Source: Cheiracanthium punctorium
Lineage: Eukaryota; Arthropoda; Arachnida; Araneae; Cheiracanthiidae
Direction: 5' to 3'
Length of the DNA stretch: 64,000 nt
NCBI GenBank assembly: GCA_038373885.1
Contig: JAWZYV010012524.1
Span: forward strand, 96,161 to 160,160
The notes under the pieces were generated by a model that saw nothing but the letters and a program-made list of their open reading frames with translations, did no database searches and was not told where the DNA came from. How positions within the stretch are numbered: the first letter of the stretch is position 1; each line of letters opens with the position of its first letter. Below, in pieces: positions 1 through 10,553 of this stretch. Both the position numbers and the translations under genes were made by a program.

Positions 1-420
1 TTTACTTGGTTTATATCTAAACAAATTGTTGCCATTTGTATTATGGTACTTATAAATTATTTGAGTCACTATTTTTACAACCTGTTTATAAAATTTTATG
101 TTGTGTTAAAGTTTGCTTTTGAAAATTATTTAATTATTATACAGTGGATGGCAAAATTACTAAAGAAAGTCACAAAAAATGATATTTCTTTAGTTCATTT
201 ACCAAAAAAAAAAAAAAAAAAAAGAAAGAAAGAAAGAAAGAAAGAAAAGAAAAATACTGATTGTGTATTGGATAAATGAATTCACTTTTATTCATATACA
301 TTCTTTCATTATTTTCAGCTAAAAGATATATAATTAATGTACATAATATTGAAAAGCAGAGGGTTGTATTAGTCGGTATATATATTCAGTACTTAGTGAC
401 ATTCCCTTTATCTTTTATAA
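1..420. other. gene-free AT-rich stretch
   Basis: No conserved coding sequence or splice-flanked exon is recognisable. The short frames here are low-complexity (lysine-rich where they cross the A/AAAG tract). It probably lies in an intron or upstream region of the gene whose last exon starts at 6407. Confidence 0.5.
204..253. repeat. A-rich / AAAG microsatellite
   Basis: A run of about twenty A residues passes into five or so AAAG units. It is a simple-sequence repeat. A retroposon poly-A tail is possible, but no retroposon body is visible upstream. Confidence 0.8.
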
Positions 421-2190
421 CAGGGTGTCGACAGATCAGGGAAATCATGGAAAAATCAGGGTACTTTATCAATCTGGAAAAATCAGGGAATTTTGCAAAA
501 ATATTTAAAAATCAGGGAACTTTTGTTTTTGCCTGGTGAACTAGATCATTTTTAATTGTCAGTCTGATGCGCGGCTCCATTCTGGATCACACGATACTCA
601 ACTGATGCACAGATACGGACATTTTACGAATCCATAACCAGAATACAGATCATACAAGAACATAGAAATATGCATCCGAGACTCAAGTGATGTAGGCACT
701 ATCACTATACGAATCCGAAAAAGTGCATATATTTGGACTCGTTCTAAGATGCGGATCATACAAGAAACCGGATATGCGAATCATATCAGCATGTGAATCA
801 ATTTCGCATGTGAATTGCTTCCTGAATAAAGTCATAGGTAAAATGAATGGTAAAAGATGATTTAGTCTTCTACTTACTGTGCCCTTGTGTTTTTTAAAGT
901 GATGGGACATTTGAATGATGCCTGCTAAGCTCCCCCGCAAGACGATTTTTTTTTATAGATAGTGCTCATTTTTAAGCTTTTTTACAATTTTTTAAAATTT
1001 GAAACAATACATTGATTGAAATAAAATAAGTTGACTTGGTGGCCAGCTTATTTTGATCAATCATCCTTACTCTTAAAATTGAACACTACCTTTATAAAAC
1101 GAGGAAACTTTCTGCTATATATTGTCTTTTAGTGTTTGACTAAATCTTATGTTTGGATTTATGAAACTGAACTACAATTTTATTAATATTAAGCATTTTT
1201 GTGGTTTTCTATTATTTATTTCCCTGTATGAAACATTCACCTGTTGGTGCATGATACACAATGGTGACATAACATGAAAGATTATAGTATGTATATTAGG
1301 TATGCACCGAATATTCGGTTGGTATACTGCGGATACACACTATTCAGTTTGGCCGTATACTGAAATATTCGACAACCGAATAGTAAACAAATTTAAGTAT
1401 TCACCAATTGGTTAACAAATACATATTTTTTATATCATGAATGAAAGATATAGTATAGTACCATAGCACTAAACTGATTCAAGTCGTTACTTACTAATAT
1501 CACATGTGAATAAGCAATAGAAACTCTTAGAAAGTCCTCCTACCAAGACACCCCCATCCTTGGCAGACAGCCCTAACGTAGCATTCCACAATCACACAAA
1601 AAACCAATATTACAATGAAATTAGTTTTAGTGTAAGAGAACACTCAGATGTTAAATTTGAATTTTGTTGCTTTTCAATTTTTCTTAATGACACATTACAT
1701 TAACCTTGCTATTACTAACTGATCTAAATTTAAAACAGTAATCAGGAAAAAAAAAAAAACTCATAACTTAAGTGTTCATAAATATGTAAAGTCAATTAAC
1801 TGGTAATTTTTTAATAAAATATGCAGGTAAAAAATTACCAGCATTTCACTAATATTTAAAAAAGTTATTATAAAAGGAAACACACTTGGATATTAAATTT
1901 TGCAGCATTTTAATTTTTGAATTTTTACACCATGTGAATTATTGTTTAAGAAAAAACTAATTAAATTTATCATTGCAATGAAAGTTTAATAACGGTTTAA
2001 TAAATGTTAACCAAGTATTCGGTATTCAGCCGAATATTCGGTTAGAATTTTAACAGAATATTAGGTATTCATTATTCGGCAAAATATGGTATTCGGTGCA
2101 TCCCTAATGTATATAATTAGTTCTAGAAATTTGATAAAGATAGTCAGGGAAATCAGGGAACTTTTTTTCTCAATTTCTGTAGCCACCCTG
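421..2190. mobile_element. CAGGGTG-ended non-autonomous DNA transposon, 5-bp TSD
   Basis: The left end reads CAGGGTGTCGAC and the right end is the reverse complement of CAGGGTGGCTAC. Both ends are flanked by TATAA (416-420 and 2191-2195), a 5-bp target duplication. Subterminal copies of 'atcaggga' occur near both ends. No transposase is visible. The 5-bp TSD with CAGGG termini suggests a hAT5-type group, but that is inference. A second element (1297-2106) is nested inside. Confidence 0.75.
1297..2106. mobile_element. hAT-like MITE with 8-bp TSD
   Basis: The left end is TAGGTATGCACCGAATATTC and the right end mirrors it as TAGGGATGCACCGAATA on the other strand. Perfect 8-bp duplications ATGTATAT lie at 1289-1296 and 2107-2114. 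'Cgaatattcgg' palindromes occur near both ends. Length is 810 bp and there is no transposase. It was inserted into the element at 421-2190, so it is the younger of the two. Confidence 0.9.
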
Positions 2191-2196
2191 TATAAT

Positions 2197-2590
2197 GGAT
2201 TCAAAACGCCTAGGCATACTTATCATGCACTTTAGAGTACTACTTTCTTTGATTCCTAGTTTGTGATACCAAACATTTATTAATTTTTTAAGGTTGCTTG
2301 GTGTCTATTTGTGATCATTTTCTTGACGATTTCTCTTATTCTTATCTCACAAATTTTTGATAGGGTTCATACCTGTAGGGATGTTAGTATGAATAAAACT
2401 GGTATTATATGGTTTGCCATGAATGCTGTAACACTCCTAAGATAATGACAAGGGCTGAGTCATGTATAAATAGGAATTCATAGTTTAAGAACCATTCCTG
2501 CAGTTGGGGTATATGGTAAGTTTGTACAACTTGCCTGTTTTGGTGTTGTATCATGGTTCCTTGTAAAATGTAATGACGCCCAACCATTTG
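2197..2590 (-). pseudogene. degraded Tc1/mariner-type transposase fragment
   Basis: On the minus strand the translation contains LQEWFLNYEFLFIHDSA, which fits the segment of Tc1-like transposases around the second catalytic Asp. Further on comes a MNPIKNL-like stretch (the MNPIENLW motif) and SMPRRFESII near 2207, which fits the family's C-terminus. Frameshifts, stops and loss of the region after the Asp show it is dead. The assignment is by motif only. Confidence 0.7.
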
Positions 2591-2762
2591 ATCCAGTTCT
2601 TTTGGAAAAAGATATACTAGTTTCCTGCACTAACTGAGTCAAAAGTCCAGCATGCTTTTTCTTATTTTAGACAAACAACCCAATTCATCTCATCTGAATG
2701 TGAAGTAATGTCATTTTCTACCATCATTCCCTTTTCTTTTAGGTGAAACTCGCTAAATAACC

Positions 2763-2816
2763 CAACTTCAGGAATGGTTCCTTAACAATCAAGTGTTCAT
2801 TATGCTTGACTCAGGC
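2763..2816 (+). pseudogene. second Tc1-like transposase fragment, opposite strand
   Basis: The plus strand encodes QLQEWFLNNQVFIMLDSG, clearly the same domain as LQEWFLNYEFLFIHDSA on the minus strand near 2470-2520. The two homologous fragments face in opposite directions about 250 bp apart. This suggests an inverted duplicate or two insertions of one family, both decayed. Confidence 0.65.
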
Positions 2817-2827
2817 TATATTATACC

Positions 2828-3400
2828 AACTAGCCAGGCCTGACGGCAGTGGTGGCGCCAGACTTTCCCCGACAAGGAGGGGCCAAATAATGAACTTGCA
2901 ATGTTTTATGTTTCATTACTTGTACAAACATGATTATTTTTATCGTTTTACATTAAAAAAAGCTTTTACAATGTAACCCACTTTGTTAAAATCTACTGAC
3001 AGATAGACTATCAAAATATAACTGTTAAAAATCAAACCGTTGCTATTAGTTGATCTGATTACAGGAACCAAACATTCATTAACACCTTAAGTAAATTACT
3101 TTTTACATGATGCGCCCAACAGTTTCAGTACAGAAATTATGTTTGGAAAGTCTAGATTTTGAGATTTAGGTTTGAACTATTTTAGACACAAATATTTCTG
3201 TACTGTGAATGTTTATATTATGGAAGCGGAAGCTTTTTAAAAAAAAAAAAAACTTTTTTCCATTATATATAGTGAAGATAAGCAACATAAAATGTTAAAA
3301 TTCAGCTGGAGTAATCGTCATTTTAAGTATCTAAAAGAGATATGCACCGAATGTACAACAAATTAAATAATCATAATTATATCACATTATGAAACAATTA
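2828..3400. other. gene-free stretch
   Basis: No exon, RNA gene or clear transposon end was recognised. A short 'tatgcaccgaatgtac' near 3340 resembles the hAT terminus found at 1297 but lacks a partner end. Confidence 0.4.
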
Positions 3401-3585
3401 CTGTGTTTACTCATGGAATAGTCACCCTCGCATAATACTCGCACCCCTGTTTTGAAGCAGAAAAAATAACTTTAGAGTTACAATTTTATGTAGTAGATTT
3501 TCCCCGCAAAATAGTCGCACCTAGACTTTCACCATGAAAATTTTTTCGCGTGAAAAACGTGCGACTATTACGCGAGTAAGCACTG
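3401..3585. mobile_element. pogo/Tigger-like MITE (185 bp)
   Basis: TA precedes CTGTGTTTACTCATGGAATA on the left. The right end mirrors it as CAGTGCTTACTCGCGTAATA followed by TA. TA duplication and a CAGT-type terminus fit the pogo/Tigger branch of the Tc1/mariner superfamily. It is almost entirely inverted repeat, with no coding content. Confidence 0.8.
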
Positions 3586-5197
3586 TATTATTTCAGCAAA
3601 ATATAAATATAAAAATAACGACTATTTTTGATAATTTTTCTGCAAAATTAGAATATAAACATGATATACTAATTTATCATCTACTTACTGCCAATCAAAA
3701 AGTCAATAATAAAAAATGCCGAGGTGTCGTCTTTAAAAAAAATTCACAAATTGTGCAATCACATCCTCAAAGGATGAACTATTCTGTACCTCGGGAAATT
3801 GAATGAAGAAATCACGGGCAGAGCCTACCAGTTTAGACTTGAAAAAAACTAGAGCCACGCTATCATTCCAATCATTTAATTTTTTTATATCTCTAACCTG
3901 AGACAGAAAGAAATAAGAGCAATAGGATCTCCATCATATGGTTCTAACTGTGGCATAAACGTTCTGTTAACCTTCTGGTCAGAGTCTTGAGAAATTTTGT
4001 TGGAACTATCCTTACCAGGCACGATAAATTGTGAAATATCACACAATGAAAATTACAAAACTAGAGTGTAATTTTACCAACCAGTAATTTGAAATAATTC
4101 TTCAATTATCAGAATAATATAGTAGAATTTTAAACATCAACAAAGACTTTCTCAGAAGAGAGAGAAAAAAAAAAAGCCCATACTTAATTCTGCTAACCAT
4201 AAGAAAAACAATGCAACAAACAAAAAATGCACTAAAATATACAAATTTTGGAGAACATGTGGTGAAATGTCCCTAACAAAAAGACCTCAGAAATACAATA
4301 CAATAAATACAAGAATGTTAATACTGCGGAGAACAAAAGAGGAAACAGGAAATGTCCCTAATTTTAATTGAATACTATAGTATAAATCAAATTAATTTTA
4401 TAATTATTATTATAAAACGGCACAAAAGCATAAACATGTTCATCAACAGTAAAAATACAGGATTTTAAACATACAGTGCAAAACCAGCAAAAATCATTAC
4501 AATTGTGAAGAAAGGGCCATTGAATTATAATTTTATTTTCAAGAATCATTATTTATTATCTTTTGATGTTACGAAACATTGCTCTCCTCACAGGAATTTA
4601 TTTTAAAAGTAATGTTTCGCCCTAACGAAAAATTAAGAAAAAGTTGAAATACAAGAGGATAAAAATATGTTCAAGTAGTTAATTCCGAATGAGTCATATG
4701 GATATCTCCACCTAGATGAAGTATGAGATTGGTAAAAACCCAAAATGGTGCAACCACGTGTATCACAGGACATCTGTAGGACAAACTAACTTTTCCGAAA
4801 TTTTAGATATCTTACATGAGGGATGAACAGAAAGAATAAAATGCAGCATGGTAAGAACAAGTCTGTATTGGCATAGTGCTGAAATACAGTAAAAGGACAA
4901 GTCACGGCACCAAAATATTGTAACGTGAAATTTGGCAGACGGAATTGTCACGTAAAGCCCGGATACGTAAAGTGGAAGTTCACTGAGTTGTGTGCTAAAA
5001 GTGAATTAACTTTGGGAATACATTAATGCAGTACAGAATAAAGTAGACAAAATTTAATGAGATTTGATCAGTGGGAGATGACTTGGGAAAAAAAGATACA
5101 AAGTACAAAAGACTAACCCCATACTGGTGGAACACTCTTCTATTCTTAAATTGAAGTTCATATTTGATGCTGCTTTCATGAAGCTAATTTTTATATA
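3586..5197. other. intron-like gene-free stretch
   Basis: About 1.6 kb of AT-rich sequence without a recognisable exon, transposon end or RNA gene. Short frames here show no conserved motifs. Confidence 0.4.
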
Positions 5198-5785
5198 CAG
5201 TTGAACCTGTCTACCTCGAATCTCATGGGAAAGAAAAAAAAAATCAAAATAAAGAGGTTTCGAGTTATAGAGGTTTTAAATGCAGACAGTTAAAAACGTT
5301 TTATTTGCTTTTGCTGTAGAAAAACACTGCAGTATGATTGCAGATTTATTTTACATACATCCATATCACTTTTAAAAATATGAATATGTACCTTTAACAA
5401 TAAAAATAGTCTTAATTACTTTAGATGCCTAACTTCCTTTCTTTCTGCTAGCTTTCTAAGGTAACCAAGAGCCCAAATTTAAGGTTACCAATCCCTTATA
5501 TCAAAATTTATCCAAGACTTGAGAAAAGTTCTGAGTTACATGGCCTTCTATGCTCTTCTTTTGTTGTTTCTTTAGATGCATCGGTATTCAGTATGGAACT
5601 TTTGTTGAAGAAAGTTGCTCTTTAAGCACTGATTTTTGTAATTTACACTAACTAAAATTAGAGATATAGAGGTTTTGGAGGAAATTTTTTCGAGATAAAC
5701 ATGGAATGCATTAAATTTTGATTGAAAATGCAGGGAATTTTAGAAATTTCAAGATATGCAGATTTGAGATAGACAAAATTGACTG
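5198..5785. mobile_element. pogo/Tigger-like MITE (588 bp)
   Basis: The left end CAGTTGAACCTGTCTACCTC and the right end (reverse complement CAGTCAATTTTGTCTATCTC) form imperfect TIRs flanked by TA on both sides (5196-5197, 5786-5787). Internal sequence is AT-rich and non-coding. It lies in the presumed intron upstream of the exon at 6407. Confidence 0.8.
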
Positions 5786-6406
5786 TATGTGATGATAACT
5801 ACTTTTATAAAAAAAATCTGAAGTATTATAGTATCATACATAAAAGCTCAATTCTTCAGCTGATTTTCAATACTAATATTTTCCAAAGATTGAAAAAGAA
5901 ATTTCATACACATGAACTCATTTTTTATCTTAGACCGACACTTGACATACCTATTTTATGTAAGCTAGGGGAAAATTAAAAACCTTACCATTTCCATAAA
6001 ATGATAGAAACACTCTTTAAATCAGCATTAATTAATGTTAATTTTAGTAAAACACTTTGCCTTATCATTTCAAAAATGTATTGCCCCCCCCTTTTTTTTA
6101 ATTATATAGATATATGTGGGCCAAGGTTTTGCTTCAAGTAGATCTGCAAGCATTCCTCTGGTTGACAATAGTTCTTCAATTCCCACTATTAAAGTCATAG
6201 TATCACAAAGACTTCCCATTCTGTGGCAACTAGCCATAATCAGTGGTACTTTAGTGGGGGTAGGGACTACAATTTGATTTTTCGGTAAAATACTGCTTAC
6301 AAAGTAATACTTCAAAGACTCTCCCAGTAGATAATTTTGTATACACCTCCTAAGATTATGTTTTTCCCTCTTACTAATATGTAATATCAATAATTTGTTT
6401 TAACAG
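5786..6406. other. 3' part of the last intron of the acidic-tail gene
   Basis: No exon or element is recognised. The stretch ends in a good acceptor (pyrimidine-rich tract then ttttaacag) at 6397-6406. Confidence 0.5.
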
Positions 6407-6556
6407 GATAGTCTAGACACAGATTCTGACCTTGATTTAGATGGAGAAGATGATGGATCAGAAGTCAGTGATGATGATCAAGACTTGGAAAACCTCTCTG
6501 ATCTTAAAATTGCTGCAGCAAGTGCCTCTCGTGTGGACAGTGATAATGACTTCTAA
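6407..6556 (+). CDS. terminal coding exon of an unidentified gene with acidic C-terminus
   Basis: After an acceptor 'ttttaacag' the frame starting GAT AGT CTA encodes 49 residues then TAA at 6554-6556. It is strongly acidic (DTDSDLDLDGEDDGSE, then SDDDQDLENLSDL) and ends RVDSDNDF. Such Asp/Ser-rich tails with CK2-like sites are common at the C-termini of nucleolar, chromatin and transcription-elongation proteins. I do not recognise the family. Codon structure, a clean acceptor, a phase-0 start and an AATAAA about 375 nt after the stop support a real last exon. The rest of the gene is not recognised in the window and probably lies upstream of base 1. Confidence 0.7.
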   Translation, partial: DSLDTDSDLDLDGEDDGSEVSDDDQDLENLSDLKIAAASASRVDSDNDF

Positions 6557-6950
6557 GCCTTATTGAAGAATTTTCTTATCATATTAAACTGCACACAAAA
6601 TTATTTATCATACATATGCAAAATAGCTCATTTAATGTCAACCTCTATTGCTAGTCATTCAAATGTGAATTGTCCATAACAAAACTATCATTGAAACTAT
6701 TTTGCAGACTGGATTAGAAATAATCTTATCTAGTCATATGTATTATCTTGTTACAAATTTTAAAATTTTATGAAGCATTATCTTCATGCTATGACATGAG
6801 CTTTAATGAGTTATTTCATTTGCATTTTAAAGTGCACAAAAGCTTATTTTTGTCATACAGATGCAAAATAGAGTATTTATTATTAAGTCTAGTCATTTAA
6901 AAATATTTTAAACAAATATTTACTTCAACTAAATAAAGTATATTTTGAAG
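6557..6950 (+). other. probable 3' UTR of the acidic-tail gene
   Basis: AT-rich sequence after the stop codon, with AATAAA at 6932-6937 in 'actaaataaagtatatt'. The transcript end would be near 6950. Inference from position and signal only. Confidence 0.5.
6932..6937 (+). terminator. candidate polyadenylation signal
   Basis: Canonical AATAAA, about 375 nt after the stop at 6556 and before the next element. Confidence 0.55.
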
Positions 6951-7178
6951 AACACGTACTTATGAATTTCTTTTACAAAATCTGTTTCTACTTAGTTCAC
7001 AAAAAGCTGTGCTGCTGGTTACTATCCAATAAGTAGCTTCACAAATACTTTCAGTGAAATACTTAAAAAGCTCTTCAATAAACAAAGACCTTTAGTTTAT
7101 TTCATTGAGGGGAAATTTTTTCATTTTTAAAAAGAAATAATTACCCTGCTTAAATGGAAAATGAATAAATATTTCTAA

Positions 7179-9737
7179 TAATGATGCAATGCATATCTGA
7201 CAAGAATCTGGTATCCGGCTAATTTTTCAATATTCGAAATACCGTTGGATATCCTAATCATAACTACTGGATATCCGGCTATATACTACTAAAGTTCTAT
7301 CTATATAATATGCATGGGACAGGGTAGAAAATTATATTTGAATATTCTTGATAGAGTGATACACAAAACATAGGAATATATTTTTTAACAGAAAAAACAG
7401 GAAATTTAACACTGGAACTGGATTATTCAAAATAAACACACAATTTCAACATTTGTTCAGTAGTTTTTGAGCACATTCATAACTAGTTAGGCTAATATTT
7501 AGAGTTGATTTCATGCTACAAAGTGCCACTTAGCGGACATTTTCTGAACAACAACAACAACAAACAAAAAAAAAACTTAAGTACAGCCCATGTAGTGTCC
7601 ATGTGCAAATTTAGATGCGATCTTCTCATCCTTTTCAGCTGTAGACTGCTGTTTATAGGGGAAGTTTAATTATAAGTATGGTGCAGAGAAAAACAGAGAG
7701 AGTATCATTTGAAAAATATGTGCATTCAGTATGCGATTTCTTTCAAGGTTATCCCAGAAATAATGTAATTTTACACTCTCTCCCGATGGAGTTTCTGATA
7801 TTTTTAATTGCTCCGGAAATCCGATAATTAACAAAAAACTCCGATTATTCTGTCTTCAAAATTTATTTACAGAGGCAGAGAGAAATTTTCAATCTTCATC
7901 CTATTTCTAAATGACAATCTTTTACTGAGCATTCCTTAATTGAAGTCTCCAATACCTAATGATTAAAAATTAACTTTTGGTTTTTAATTGAATTTAGTTA
8001 TTTAAATTCATTATATGATTTTCTGCAAGTTTCAATTGATTTTTAAAGTCTACTTAAAATATATGTACATTTAAAATAGTTGTTTTAGTTACTACTACAG
8101 TATTGTGTATGATTATCACTCCATACATAAAGTACAGGGTGGCCATAATTAAACTGCAAGTGTTCAAGGGGTGCTGGAGAGTAAACTACCGAGAATATTC
8201 CAGTGAAATTTGGTAGCTACACGTTTCAGAAAATGCGCAAGTCAAATATGCAAAAAAAACAACAAAAAATAGTCATTTTCACCCGATAGATGGCGTTGTA
8301 CCGTATTTTAAAGCTCACCGGTGGCATATACAACTTCCAAAACTGATAGACAGAGCATAGTGACATTCTAAGAGGCATATAAACAATATTAAAACATCAT
8401 TTACAATGAATCAAAATTCCATACAATTCGCTTCAGTAATTAAATTTTTAAAGTAACATGTAATCAAAAATTAAGGTAAATTAAGATCATAAATTAAACA
8501 ACTCATAAAGACGCTTTGGAAAACAATTGAACCATTATTATTCCTGTCACACATATTTTTGTCACACTTATTTATATTGTCACATTGGACCTCTTCCTAA
8601 TCATTTCATAGGTCTGTATTCTTTCAGAGTAGCTGAATAATTGCTTGTATGGACTTAAAATTTGCATATATGACGTCCATAAGCATTGAAACACAATATA
8701 GCACCATCTATTGGGTGAAAATGGCGTTTTTTTTTAAATTGCATATTTGACTTGCACATGTTCTGAAACGTGTAGATACCAAGTTTCACTGGAATATTCC
8801 TGGTAGTTTTCTCTCGAGCACCCCTTGAACATTTGCAGTTTAATTATGGCCACCCTGTACTTTGACTAATCTTTTGTGTGTGTGTAGGAGGGGAGGTGTC
8901 AAAATCAAGAGTAAAAAAGTGAAATTGTCCTGAAATTTGAAACTAATGTTTGGAATGATTTTTTTTAAATGAATTTCTCCCCTTTATGGTGCCATATAAA
9001 TTTTTGTACTGTGAAGAAATGCTCATATATTTTAGAAGCTTAACAATTAAACAGATCTATTTTTGTTTAACAAAAATATTTTTGATTAAAGAAATTTAAT
9101 GCATAACCTGAAAAATTCTGTTTCACACCTGTATAAAACTACAAAAGAAAGCATGATAATTTCATTTTAAAAATTTAAGAGATCAACTTTATTTATCAAT
9201 CTGTAAAAATAATTTAATTTAAAATAAAACTAAAAATGACTTAATGTAAATTAATATTGAATCATTGAAACAGAAAAAATGCATTAAACCTATGTTTAGG
9301 GAAAAATAACTTATCAATCATAGGTATCTTAGCAAAAGATATCTTATTCTTTAATTAAAAAAGTATGCATTTCTTCGTGAAAATAATCTGCAATTATGGA
9401 TACAATAATAAATGTGCTATGGTTAAAATTTATTCACTTCTGCTAGTAGTGCACACATAAAAAGAATATTTTAACTTTTTACATTTTAAGTAACATTTTT
9501 TATGTACATAAATGTAAACATATTTAGTTTTTATAAATTATAAGTCAATTATTAAAAAATACTTTAATGATGTGTGAAACATGTTTGCAATTTATTGTTC
9601 ATATGTCATTATATAAAAAAAAAAAAAAAAAAGAAAAAGCACACTTGATAACTAAACATGTTTAGTGCCAGATATCCGTATCCGGCAATCAAAGGAGCTT
9701 CCGGTATCTGGCAAAATCACTATCTGTTACATCCCTA
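7179..9737. mobile_element. 2.56-kb hAT-like element, 8-bp TSD
   Basis: Perfect duplications ATTTCTAA lie at 7171-7178 and 9738-9745. The left end begins TAATGATGCAATGCATATCT and the right end mirrors TAGGGATGTAACAGATAGTG. Subterminal 'atatccgg/ccggatat' motifs occur at both ends. No transposase is recognisable. A mariner-type MITE is nested at 8135-8857. Confidence 0.85.
8135..8857. mobile_element. mariner-like MITE at TA (723 bp)
   Basis: Nearly perfect long TIRs: left CAGGGTGGCCATAATTAAAC, right its reverse complement, flanked by TA at 8133-8134 and 8858-8859. TIR similarity extends for about 100 bp each side, including mirrored 'ttcaaggggtgct' and 'gaatattcc' blocks. It has no transposase frame and is inserted in the hAT element 7179-9737. 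Confidence 0.85.
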
Positions 9738-10389
9738 ATTTCTAACAAATATGGCTTTGAAAAATTTATGGCTTATCAAAATCTCAAAATTTTGATACTC
9801 TCCAACTTTTTTGATAAAAATGAAATTCTCAGATAGTTTTGGATACTTTGTGACTTAAGAACTCGTTAAGTACTGATCTACAGTTGTAATTAAAATTCAT
9901 ACAATTTTAGGGTAAAAATGAAACATTTCCCTATCAAAATCTACATGGCAACTTGATTATTTTTTCCCCTTAGCCTTTATGAGCTTGTGTATGTTACAAT
10001 ACTTTAGGCTTAGTAAAATATATTTTTTTATTATTTAAGAACTTTCATTTTAGATATTTTATAAAGCAAAAATCCTTGTAAAAGTCACTACTACAGTTTT
10101 TTTGAAAAACTGATCCCTTTTCAGCAATCTTACACAAAATATTACCAGTAGGAAATTATTCAACGCATTTTGTTATAACCTTGATCGTAAGCAAAGCTAT
10201 CAACATTCATAACATTTAACAGCAAAGACCTAATTAAATAAAATTTATGAATTAGAAATATATTGATTGAGAAATTAGAAAAATCTTAGTAATAATAATT
10301 AAAATATAATAAATACACTAAAATTAAAAAGTTGTATAAAATTTTATTTAACAATAAACAATTATAATGGTAAAATCTAGTGCTGTAAT
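9738..10389. other. intergenic, including the 3' end region of SHMT
   Basis: Between a hAT element and the SHMT stop codon. Apart from the SHMT polyadenylation signal (10343-10348, minus) nothing is recognised. Confidence 0.5.
10343..10348 (-). terminator. SHMT polyadenylation signal
   Basis: AATAAA on the minus strand, about 42 nt downstream of the SHMT stop. The short distance implies a very compact 3' UTR. Confidence 0.6.
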
Positions 10390-10553
10390 TTAAAAATCAT
10401 CATATCCAGGCACAGGAAATGTACCCGCAAATGTTTGTACATTTTGTTTAAGTTCATTTAGACGAGTTTGAAATTCATCTTCAGCTAGTTTTGCTTTAAA
10501 ATCATCCAATCTTGGTCCACTTTTGGCTTTTACATCCAATGCCAATTGTATTC
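10390..10553 (-). CDS. SHMT: SHMT exon 7 (terminal)
   Basis: Begins after 'gttatag', completing a Gly codon split with exon 6, and ends at TAA (10392-10390). It encodes [19 protein letters not shown] onward to FPVPGYDDF, the SHMT C-terminal domain. The ending is close to the PLPGLPDF-type ending of animal enzymes. Confidence 0.93.
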
